This document shows, piece by piece, positions 1-9,109 of a DNA stretch of 64,000 nucleotides; position 1 is the stretch's first letter; each line of letters begins with the position of its first letter. Under the pieces are notes generated by a model that saw only the letters and a program-made list of their open reading frames with translations, had not been told where the DNA came from and made no database searches. The position numbers were made by a program, and so were the translations under genes. The DNA comes from Adiantum capillus-veneris (taxonomy: Eukaryota; Streptophyta; Polypodiopsida; Polypodiales; Pteridaceae). The stretch is taken from positions 61,566,748 through 61,630,747 of the forward strand of contig CM043944.1 of NCBI GenBank assembly GCA_014529385.2, in the 5' to 3' direction.

Positions 1-880
1 GGAAGAGCGTGATTGCAACAAGGATGCTGTCAATACGTGAGACTGTGCGTGTGATAATGCCTTGCCAAAATCAGTCCCCTCTCTCTCTTGGTCGACCCCT
101 CTTGCGTTTTACTCATGTTGGCATCCCATTGGTAATTGAGAATGATAAGCCAATGATAATTGAGAAGCATACGTGATAGCCTTGTGACATGTGTCCCCCT
201 TTCCCCTTTTGTGAGATCTTTAGGTATTTAATTAATGCATTTAAACTCTCATTGGGCCTCTTTGTCTACTGGCCAATAGGAATCAGGCAAGCCATTAGTT
301 TGTTGAATGCTCATTGGACCCCTTGGGAGACTGTCCAACAGTCTTCTAGAGAGCTTAATTTCTATTGGTTCTTTTATCAAGTGTTTTAAAATGAATTAAA
401 CTAAATGTACTCTAGCCTAATTCTCATTGGTTCACCTCTACGGCCATCTAATAGGATTTGAATGCACCTTGGGGGCAACTAGGCTAGGGAGTTGACATGT
501 GTCCCCTATTCCCTTTGCGTAAAGGGAGCCTGCTAGAGAGAGAGTGTATGTGTGTGTTTCTCTCTCATCCCCTACTAGAAGGGATCTCCCCCTCCTATCT
601 AGGGATATGTGAAGACTTTTTGGTCTTCACATAAGAATTCAATGTTACCTAGAGTCTGACCATTGGATCTAACCTTTGAATTTGAAACCTTAGAATTTTG
701 GAAGTCTTAATGGGCTGAACCTTAGGGTCTTTGAAGCCCATTGTTTGCACATTGCTCTTTTGCAGATGCCCCCCCCCCTTTGGATCCCTATTTTCCCTCC
801 TTTGGATCCCTATTGTGACCGGTCTGCCAGCTTAACCAAAATTATAGCTTTTTCTCCCCTGGTACTTCCCCATATTAAAT
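1..880. other. Non-coding stretch upstream of the decayed chromovirus
   Basis: No coding sequence can be supported here. A motif reading TGACATGTGTCCCC followed by a T/C-rich run occurs twice, near 186 and 493, and a short GA/TG microsatellite lies at 535-565. The stretch could be the leader or LTR of the Ty3 remnant that follows, but no matching second LTR is seen downstream, so this is only an inference. Confidence 0.35.
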
Positions 881-1008
881 GATCAGTTTAACATGAGAAA
901 ATCATTTAGGAGAATTAGATATTAGCTATTATGACACAACTCATAACTTTCTGAACTATAATCTAGTCAAGAAATTGAAGCTTACACAGACTCCCTGCTC
1001 TCACAAGT

Positions 1009-1545
1009 ATGTGGTTGAACAGATGTCTGGCAATGATAAAGAAGTATGTGACACGAGCTTATTGTGTTCAAGATCATATGATGACCCTTGACTTTCAAGT
1101 TATGACCATGGACCGTGTTGATGTAGTTTTAGGACGGGAGTGGTTGCATGGTTTAGGAAACACATTGTACACTAGTTATGAACACAACTCCTTATCCTTT
1201 ATAGCCAATGGTAAACATGTGATTTTGCTTGGTGAGAAAAACATACCATCTGCAACTCTTATATGTACAACCAAGCTTTCTACTTTGCAAAAAGCAGATT
1301 TAATAGATGAAGTCTTTTTGTGTTACTGCTTGTCTCCAAGTCTTGTGAATTCTAGTAACGGTATGCAAAGTGCAATGCATTCTAATGATAAGCAAAGTGT
1401 TAACAAATCTAATGAGAAAAGTGCTCTCAATTTTAATTCTATTGAGAAACGTGCAACTATTGTAAAAGAAACATTACAGGAATTACAAGATTCTCCATCC
1501 CAGCATAACTCTAGTTTACTTTCTCCTTTGGACGACAAAAGCTGA
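1009..1545 (+). pseudogene. Ty3 protease C-terminal part and linker (chromovirus)
   Basis: The 178-residue frame contains MDRVDVVLGREWLHGLG, the usual Ty3 protease C-terminal block (DVILGMDWL in relatives), followed by a strand reading SLSFIANGKHVIL. The aspartic protease active-site Asp would lie upstream of 1009 and is not recognised. The rest is a Ser/Asn-rich linker before the RT. The apparent ATG at 1009 is only the first Met in an open stretch, not a real start. It belongs to the remnant polyprotein that continues into the RT at 1644. Confidence 0.6.
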
Positions 1546-1643
1546 CTCGCTTACTCACAGAGTAAAGTGATGTATTCTCAAGTGATTTACATCGGGTTTA
1601 CCCATGTGCATCATGAAGAGATGTCTTACCAGGCACTAAACCG

Positions 1644-2650
1644 GTGAGTAAACCACCTTATCGTATGAGTTCTAAAGAAGTCAAGGAGGTTGAGAGTCGG
1701 TTGGCTGACTACTTCGCCCGTAGTTTCATTAGACCTAGCACTTCGCCTTGGGCATCACCAATTCTATTAGTGAAAGATAAAGATGGTACTATGCGCATGC
1801 GCGTATATTATCACAGATTAAATGCCATAACTATCAAGAAAAGGTATCCTCTACCTCGAGTGGATGAGTTGTTTGATCAACTCCATGGGGAAAGATACTA
1901 TACAAAGATAGATCTTCGTTCAAGATACCACCAAGTGCGTATCCTTTTGCAAGATATCTCCAAAACTGCTTTTAGAACACGGTTCGGGCATTTTGAATTT
2001 TTGGTTATGCCTTTTGGTTTAACCAATGCTCCAGCTACATTTATGACACTCATGGATAGTGTCTTACGTCCCTATCTTCAAAAATTTATTGTGGTTTTAC
2101 TCGATGACATTCTCATTTACAGTAAGACTGAAGATGAACACATATAATACTTATGATTAGTGTTCGAACAGCTACAAGCTCACGCTCTATATGCTAAGCA
2201 AAGCAAGTGATATTTCTTTAAAATAGAGATACATTATCTCGGTCATGTGATCTCTTATTCTGGCAACAAGATGGACACTGACAAGGTCGCTGCCATTCTT
2301 CGATGGCCACATCCCAACACGGTTGGGGAGCTTCAACTATTCTTAGGCATGGCTGGATTTTAGCGACAGTATATCCTTGATTATGCCAAAATCGTTGTTC
2401 TTATGACGGATCAATTTAAAGCAAAAGGTAAGACCTTTTTTTGGGAAGAAGCCCTAAAATGCAGTTTTGAATAGCTCAAGGTAGCTACAGCCACTACTCC
2501 CATCCTAGCAATCGTTGACCCACTTAAGCCGTTTGTGTTAGAGACTGATGCTAGTGATAAAGCAATTGGTGTGATACTTCTCCAGGAGGGAAGACCTATA
2601 GCCTTTGAAAGTAAAAAGTTAGATAGAGCTCAATAGAATTATTATGTCTC
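1644..2650 (+). pseudogene. Reverse transcriptase and RNase H start (chromovirus)
   Basis: The open part 1644-2147 contains the RT blocks [57 protein letters not shown] and the catalytic [10 protein letters not shown]. After a TAA at about 2147 the homologous frame continues with stops: LGHVISYSGNKM (the RT thumb), a segment matching the primer-grip/connection, then [16 protein letters not shown], the first catalytic block of RNase H. The frame ends near 2650 where the element is internally deleted. R-to-Y type changes (MRVYYHRLN for the usual MCVDYRALN) mark decay of the palm domain, including loss of one catalytic Asp. Confidence 0.85.
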
Positions 2651-2689
2651 TATGAGAAAGATCTCTATGCCATAATTCATCCTAGATCA

Positions 2690-3270
2690 CCCGTTAAGGT
2701 GGGGTTGGCTAAGGAGAAGATACAACAAGGAAAGGATTTTCTCCAAGACCATTTTGACATGCTTCAAATTGCTCAACAGAATGTTAAGCAAGCTCAAGAT
2801 CGATGTAAGAAGTAAGCAGATGAGCATCGTCGTCTTGCTACTTTCGAAGAAGGAGACAAGGTTTTTCTCAATCTTCTGGAGCATTCATAAAGTCTGAAGA
2901 CGAAAAAGTTTCTAAACTTTTACCACGCTATTGTGGACCGTTTACCATTCTCAAACGTATATGTCCAAGTGTCCTATAAGTTAGCTCTTCCAAAGCACTC
3001 ACGAGTTCATCCCGTTTTTCATGTTGTCCGTTTACAAAAACAGCTAGAATAGAATGATAATGTCATTGACACAGGTGTGTTAGTTGACCTTATTGAACCG
3101 CCAAGCATCCCTCATGAGCCCGAAAAGATTTTGGATTCTCATGAGCTTCGCACTAGACATCATGTCAGACGACAGGTGTTGGTAAAATGGCTAGATAGAC
3201 CTTAAGAAGTTCTACATGGGAGAATGTCTCCGCACTTAAGAAATGTTTTCCTACATTTGTTTGTGAGAAG
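2690..3270 (+). pseudogene. Integrase C-terminus and chromodomain-like segment
   Basis: In the plus frame the region reads with a few stops as QDRCKK-ADEHRRLATFEEGDKVFLNL, the C-terminal integrase GPY/F-type region, then KHSRVHPVFHVVRLQK, a strongly conserved Ty3 integrase tail. It continues with ILDSHELRTRHHVRRQVLVKW, which has the shape of the Ty3 chromodomain strand (ILDR...EVLVKWKG). Chromodomains of this type bind histone marks and steer integration in chromoviruses. Several nonsense codons, such as one after KWLDRP, show it is dead. The antisense frame here is a shadow. Confidence 0.7.
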
Positions 3271-3811
3271 GAAAATGTTTTGTGTTCAATACAATTCAAT
3301 CTCAAATCAGCACTTAAAAAGAAAAGGTAGCTTTGAGACTTTGTGAAGTTTCAAACAAGCTACAAATATTTTTTTCCCAAGATGATTGCATTTGGGTGAC
3401 GAATAAACGCTTTGAAACGGATAAGATCCCCATTTTCCATGAAAACATGTGAAATGTTCTCAAACTAGTTGTAGGTTCTTTCTATTCTAGTTTTTATTTT
3501 ATTTTATAGCAAAACTCACAATTGTGAGTGGATTATATTAAGCTCAAACTAGTTGTAGGTTCTTTCTGTTCTAGTTTTTTAATCATCTACAAGGGCAATA
3601 GATCGTGAAACATGCGTATATGTTCAAGAATAGACTACGCCCACTTTTGGCTCCCATTAAGTGTAGCCCTTTCTCAATTTCATGTTGGATTTGGACATGT
3701 CTAGACCTTTCAACCCATTATTTGTTTGTGCCCATTATTTTAATTTGTGCAATGACATGTATGGATCTAACAATGAGTTATACCACAAAAGTGGTGTGTG
3801 CAACGGTAGTC
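3271..3811. other. Non-coding stretch after the chromovirus
   Basis: No gene is supported. The phrase CTCAAACTAGTTGTAGGTTCTTTCT occurs twice, near 3459 and 3542, as a short direct repeat about 83 bp apart. It may be the 3' untranslated or LTR part of the chromovirus, which cannot be decided without a second copy. Confidence 0.35.
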
Positions 3812-4366
<555 letters not shown>

Positions 4367-4387
4367 TTGCAAACTCCACTTGACCAA

Positions 4388-4446
4388 ATCTTCTCCAAAT
4401 AATCATGATTGTTCTCCAAATCTTCTCATGTGTAGACAATTTCTTC
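4388..4446. repeat. Outer part of left inverted-repeat arm, cut off by element A
   Basis: The sequence ending TGTGTAGACAATTTCTTC is the reverse complement of the outer end of the right arm (about 14327-14380). It joins conceptually to 13653 onward, where the arm continues with CTTCCTTTGTGCTC. This shows that element A inserted into a pre-existing inverted repeat. Confidence 0.75.
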
Positions 4447-4655
4447 TAACGGGAGCAAAGCGAACACCGAACCCCGACGGTCTTTAAAACACCGGGGACC
4501 GAATGGCGCGCCTCGAGCCTGTCATGGTAAAGCAAACAGGGGCACCACCTAGCTTCAGCGGCTAGGACGCAAACAACACACCACCATAACAAAGTTTTCA
4601 TCCAAGAGAGATGGATGCTTGGGAGTAATGATGAAGAGGAAAGGGAATGAGATCA

Positions 4656-4715
<60 letters not shown>

Positions 4716-6024
4716 GGTATAGCGGCTTAGTACTTAGGCACCACAAAAGGATGGCGAATCCGCACACCCTTCACACATACACAAGCTCACTCCAAACACA
4801 AGACTAGGTGGCGATTCCGCACACCTCACATGGGCAAAACATTGCAAGAAAACATTCTCACAAAACCTCAAGCTTTATTTAGAGAATAAGGCGATGAAAT
4901 GGGGAGCATAGGGTAGGGGAATGAGAAGGGAGAGAGTGGTAGAGCACATGGCGGATAGGTGGGAGTTGATGGCGAAGACTCGCATGAGGGTTATGTCCAT
5001 CATCCTTCATTTAGTTGCCCTTCATCTTCCATAGCCAAGGGTGTAGAGGTCATGCTCAAGACAAGCATGGTGATTGTGGTGATGGTGATGGTGTGGGTGT
5101 GTGTGTGTGTGCACTAGGCACACACAGTGCATAGAGTGTTCTTTGGTGATGTTGTGTGTGTTTTTGTGTGATGGTGACCCCTCTTTATATAGGGGAGGAG
5201 GGGGGGGAGAAATTCTAGAATTTAGAAATGAAGAAATCATTATCTACATAGGCCATGTGACTGTGGGCCCCACTTGTCTGGCTGTGTGTATATGTGCCAG
5301 AACAGCAGTCTCATGAGAGAGAGACTAAGAGAGAGAGATGGGTTGATGAAAAAAAAGTGAGAGGTGACATGGAGAATAAAGTAATTACAAGAGGGGAGAG
5401 AGGGGAGTGTGCTCAGAGGTGAATCTGTGTGCAGATGTGTGTGAACACAAGAAAAATCAGGTAACCACCGGGTGGGGATGGGTCTGTGGGCACCTTTTTC
5501 AGTGAAACTGAGTGTGTGTGAGTGTGGGGAGATTATTTAGCTACAAGACAAGAGACATGGCGCCCTTTAGAGAGAGAGGGGGGTATTTGGGTCATGGGAT
5601 ATGATAGGAGAGAGAAAGAGGGGGTGGGGTATACTATTTTGGAAGATAGGGTAAGTTGCATGTGAGTTAGGGTGCATTATTGGTGAGTTATAATGCATTA
5701 TTGGTGAGAGGTGAGGTAGCTTGAGGGGAGAGAGAAAGGAGAAAGGACAAAGGGAAGAGAGAGGGGGTTGCCTTTTGAGTGGAGGAGAGGAAAAGGGACA
5801 CCCGGCGGGGCACCTGTGAAGAAAAAGGAAGCAAGGTGGGGATGGGCTACCCCGCAGGCATGAGGTGGCCTATTTTACCTTTCTTATATATTTACATAAT
5901 CATACTTTATTTTTTCTTACTTTTTCCAATGCCTTTTATCACTCCCTCCATAAGAGGGGGTTTTCATGGGGTGGGGACGAGAGAAGAGGGGTATGGGAGC
6001 TTGGCTTGTGAAAAGCCCCCATCA
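4447..6024 (-). repeat. Element A 3' LTR (left copy)
   Basis: This copy matches 12139-13652 almost base for base over its length. It holds a (GA)n run at about 4659-4709, a TATA-like CTATATAAAG on the minus strand near 5190, and an AATAAA on the minus strand near 4870. It keeps a 35-bp block at about 4516-4550 that the other LTR lacks, and has an extra duplicated GCATTATTGGTGAG unit near 5690. Confidence 0.92.
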
Positions 6025-6028
6025 TTAA

Positions 6029-6040
6029 CCCTCCCCTTTT
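6029..6040 (-). other. Polypurine tract of element A
   Basis: On the minus strand AAAAGGGGAGGG is followed by TTAA and then the LTR start TGATGGGGGC. This is the expected place and composition for the plus-strand primer of an LTR retrotransposon. The nested copy of A has a similar purine run just before its LTR at 43444. Confidence 0.8.
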
Positions 6041-6052
6041 GGCTAGAGGCAT

Positions 6053-7033
6053 TCATGTCTCTAGCTCATCTGTTTGATCATTATCGTCGGAGGTGGCGGC
6101 TGATGGTGTGTCCTCATCTGGAATGTCAATTGGTGGAGCCTGGTCAAATCGAAGAAAATAAGGTTTAAGTCGCCAACCATTTACCCTGGTTTTATGAAGT
6201 TTTCCATCAGCCTCCATAAGCTGGTAGCTTCCATTGGCATACTTTTTCCTGATGATAAAAGGGCCTTCCCATCGGAGAAGGAGTTTCTTATCCTTGCGCG
6301 TGTCGAAGCGATTGTCGTAGAGGAGAACCAACATTCCTTTCTTCAATTCTTTTTTCCGGAGATGCTCGTTAAAGCTAAGCCGTCTATGCTCTGCTTGTGC
6401 TGCATAATAATTTATTGCTTCTTCTCTGTCCAGCTGTAGTCTTTCCAAGTTGATGATGTGATCTCTCAAATGCATGTTGGGTTGTTGAAGTTGGCTTGCC
6501 ATTACTCTGAGACTTTGTAGTTGCACTTCAATGGGCAAGATTGCTTCCTTACCAAATACTAGATGATACGGTGTGAATCCCAAGGATGTACGAAATGAAG
6601 TTCTGTAGGCCCATAAAGCTGGTAGTAGATACTTATCCCAGTCTCCAAGATGATTGTTTACCTGCTTGGTAATAATTTTAGAAACCATTCCATTTACCTT
6701 TTCAACTAGGCCATTACATTGAGGGTAATATGTTGAAGAGTGCCTCCTTGTAATGCCCAGTTTTTGCATTAATTCTCCTACCAAGTCTGCTCTAAAACCC
6801 GGCCCTCTATCAGAGATGATCTCTAAAGGTGTGCCAAACCTACAGCATATGTGCTCGTAGATAAATTTAGCTACCTCTACCGCTGTGATTCTAGTGGTGG
6901 CTGTAGCCTCTGCCCATCTAGTCATGTAGTCGACCCCCATGATAATGTAGAATTTTCCTGAGTTGGCCCTAGGTAATGGCCCAATGGCATCGATACCCCA
7001 TTTTTCAAATGGGCCATATGAGAGAATTGGTGT
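6053..7033 (-). CDS. Integrase core and C-terminus (element A)
   Basis: This region is in the same frame as the RT-RNase H ORF and is separated from it by one UAG (7034-7036). The core begins near WGIDAIGPLP (first catalytic Asp), continues through GVDYMTRWAEA, has SDRGPGFRA (second Asp) and NGLVEKVNG (catalytic Glu), and then WAYRTSFRTSLGFTPYHLVFG, a Ty3 integrase signature. The C-terminus has LLRWEGPFII, the GPF part of the GPY/F module. No chromodomain follows, as expected for Tat. The HHCC zinc-binding part lies upstream of the UAG, so function would need readthrough or an unmutated relative. The open frame from Met at 6940 is only a fragment of the protein. Confidence 0.88.
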   Translation of the reverse strand, partial: TPILSYGPFEKWGIDAIGPLPRANSGKFYIIMGVDYMTRWAEATATTRITAVEVAKFIYEHICCRFGTPLEIISDRGPGFRADLVGELMQKLGITRRHSSTYYPQCNGLVEKVNGMVSKIITKQVNNHLGDWDKYLLPALWAYRTSFRTSLGFTPYHLVFGKEAILPIEVQLQSLRVMASQLQQPNMHLRDHIINLERLQLDREEAINYYAAQAEHRRLSFNEHLRKKELKKGMLVLLYDNRFDTRKDKKLLLRWEGPFIIRKKYANGSYQLMEADGKLHKTRVNGWRLKPYFLRFDQAPPIDIPDEDTPSAATSDDNDQTDELET

Positions 7034-9109
7034 CTATGGTTCAGGCATAAGTGACCTAGTGCCGGCCTTTTGACACAACTTACATGTTTTGCACCAGTGG
7101 TGTACATCACGGTTGAGGCTAGGCCATATGAAGCCTGCTTGCAAGATTTTCCTACTTGTTATGTCTAGGGCAAAGTGACCACCACAAACCCCGTCATGAC
7201 AGCTAGCAATTACTCCCGTGATTTCCTGAGAGAGAGGGACCTTCCTGAGTATTTGGTCCTTACCCTTACAGTACAAACCGTCATTGATGAGTCGATACCT
7301 TGTGGCCTTCCGCGCCAGCCATTGCTTCTGTCCCTTTTTTAAATCTGATGGGCATTCCCCTGTTTCCAAAAAATGCATGATGTCAAGCAAGGCATCACTT
7401 CCTTGAAATAGAGGGAGCTTTAGTTTTATTGCTCCAACCACCACTTCCTGTAGTCTTTCACTTGCTAGGGCATCTGCTTCTTGGTTTTGAGCCCTTGGGA
7501 TATGGTGTATTTGAACTTCTTCAAACTTACCCAACAAGGTTTTTACACCACTTAATTGAGTCTCTAAACTAGGATTCTTGCATGTCCATGCTCCATTTAC
7601 TTGCCTTACCAGAAGTAGAGCATCCCCAAATACATTAAGGCGTTGTACACCTTGCGAGACGCACCATTGTAGACCCTTGGTTAGTGCTGCATACTCAGCT
7701 TCATTGTTAGAATGTGAATCTAACAATTGGCCCAACGAAAATACCTTTGTCCCTTTGTCATCAAAGACCACTATGCCTGCAGCTGCTTTCTCGGACGCTC
7801 GCTTGTAGGCTCCATCAAAGTAGAGAGAGTATGCTCCTTCTACCATAGGTGGTACTGGAGGTAATCGGACTTCTCCTTCCTTAGATTGCTTCTCCTTCCT
7901 TTCAAAGACTTGGTAGGTCATGAGTCCCCCCAAACTTGCCCTTGTCGTGCTTTCTACCTGTACCGTGTAGTCAAACTCTTGCAGACGAACTAGCCATTTA
8001 GTAATTCTAGCAGACACATCCATGTGTTGTACAACATAGGGAAATATTTCATCCGTGGTTAGAATCACAAATTTCTTAGGCAGCAAATATGACCTAAACT
8101 TTGTAGTTGCAAATCTAAGAGCTAGGACTAAGTGTTCCACATGGGTGAAACCTTTCTCTCCTGCTGTCATCATTCGACTAGAGAAGTAGATTGGCCTCAT
8201 GAAAGAAGTCGTCGTATCCTTTTGGAGTAGCACATCCCCCAATGAGTCATCACCAACACTTGAGGTGACATAGAATTTTTCATCCCACTTAGGTGGTGAG
8301 ATAGTTGGCAGAGTGGGTAAGACCTCCTTTACCTTGTTGTAGTGATGTTCGCTTTCCTCGTCCCAAGTGAAAGTTGATCTTTGAGTGAGTTGTTGCAGTG
8401 GTAGAACAAGTTGTGATAGTAGATGTATGAATCTACTTAAGTACCTCACCTTCTGTAGAAAAGAGACCAGTTGACGTGCGGTCGTTGGTGAAGGTAGGGC
8501 TATGAGTGCGGACACCTTACTTGGGTCGGCGTTGATACCTTTTGCTGAAATTTCATGGCCTAGTAGAATGACTTTACTCTCCCTAATGTGGCATTTGTCC
8601 ACATTTAATTGCCAACCTAGGCTCTGCAACCTGGCCAAACCTTCAGTTACCTTTTCTAAATGTGAAATACGGGAGCTATATATACAAAAATCATCAATGA
8701 ACACTCTTATGGATGTTCCAAAGAACGGTTGAAAAACATATGTGACATATCTTTGGAATGTGGCAGGTGCATTTGTGAGACCAAATGGCATAACCCTGTA
8801 TGAAAAACAACCCCATGGCATGATAAAAGTGGTTTTTAGCTGATCTTCCAAGGCTATGCGTATTTGAAAGTATCCAGAATAACCATCACAGATGGTATAG
8901 CATTCAAAACCCGCTACTTCATTCAGAATTTCATCCAAGAAAGGGAGAGGAAAGTGGTCTCTCTTTGTAGCTGCATTTAGTGGTTTGTAGTCAACACAGA
9001 CCCTCCACTTACCATTCTTTTTAGGCTTCACCACTACGGGTGACACCCATTCTGAGTTTTCTACAGGATAGATGAATCCCGCCTCTAGCAGTTTCCTTAC
9101 CTCAGCCAA
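7034..9109 (-). CDS. RT, gypsy RNase H, second RNase H, integrase zinc finger (element A)
   Basis: About 691 residues. The RT blocks are [47 protein letters not shown] and VFIDDFCIYSS (catalytic DD around residue 135). The following gypsy-type RNase H looks degenerate: the usual TDAS is TSSV. Near residues 430-560 a second RNase H keeps LYFDGAYKR, NNEAEYAAL, VFGDALLLV and QEADALA, supplying the four acidic residues. The end holds the integrase zinc finger: CHDGVCGGHF then WCKTCKLCQ. The frame overlaps gag-pro by 13 nt in the -1 frame. Comparison with element C suggests a deletion at the junction rather than a designed frameshift, so the Met at 9109 is probably not a natural start. Confidence 0.9.
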   Translation of the reverse strand: MAEVRKLLEAGFIYPVENSEWVSPVVVKPKKNGKWRVCVDYKPLNAATKRDHFPLPFLDEILNEVAGFECYTICDGYSGYFQIRIALEDQLKTTFIMPWGCFSYRVMPFGLTNAPATFQRYVTYVFQPFFGTSIRVFIDDFCIYSSRISHLEKVTEGLARLQSLGWQLNVDKCHIRESKVILLGHEISAKGINADPSKVSALIALPSPTTARQLVSFLQKVRYLSRFIHLLSQLVLPLQQLTQRSTFTWDEESEHHYNKVKEVLPTLPTISPPKWDEKFYVTSSVGDDSLGDVLLQKDTTTSFMRPIYFSSRMMTAGEKGFTHVEHLVLALRFATTKFRSYLLPKKFVILTTDEIFPYVVQHMDVSARITKWLVRLQEFDYTVQVESTTRASLGGLMTYQVFERKEKQSKEGEVRLPPVPPMVEGAYSLYFDGAYKRASEKAAAGIVVFDDKGTKVFSLGQLLDSHSNNEAEYAALTKGLQWCVSQGVQRLNVFGDALLLVRQVNGAWTCKNPSLETQLSGVKTLLGKFEEVQIHHIPRAQNQEADALASERLQEVVVGAIKLKLPLFQGSDALLDIMHFLETGECPSDLKKGQKQWLARKATRYRLINDGLYCKGKDQILRKVPLSQEITGVIASCHDGVCGGHFALDITSRKILQAGFIWPSLNRDVHHWCKTCKLCQKAGTRSLMPEP

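Larger units (their letters stand above)
881..3330 (+). mobile_element. Decayed Ty3/gypsy chromovirus fragment
   Basis: The order protease, reverse transcriptase, RNase H, integrase C-terminus and chromodomain-like segment is that of a plant chromovirus. Many in-frame stops and a deletion that joins the RNase H start directly to the integrase C-terminal region (near 2690) make it non-functional. The integrase HHCC zinc domain and DDE core are missing. No LTR pair is visible, so the true ends are unknown. It is unlike elements A, B and C: the RT has the usual DDILIYS motif and no second RNase H is present. Confidence 0.8.

Noticed and set aside
5022-5316. Short ORFs in the A LTR such as the one starting MCVCTRHTQ
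   Set aside because: They lie in the LTR U3/R region and change between LTR copies; no support as genes.
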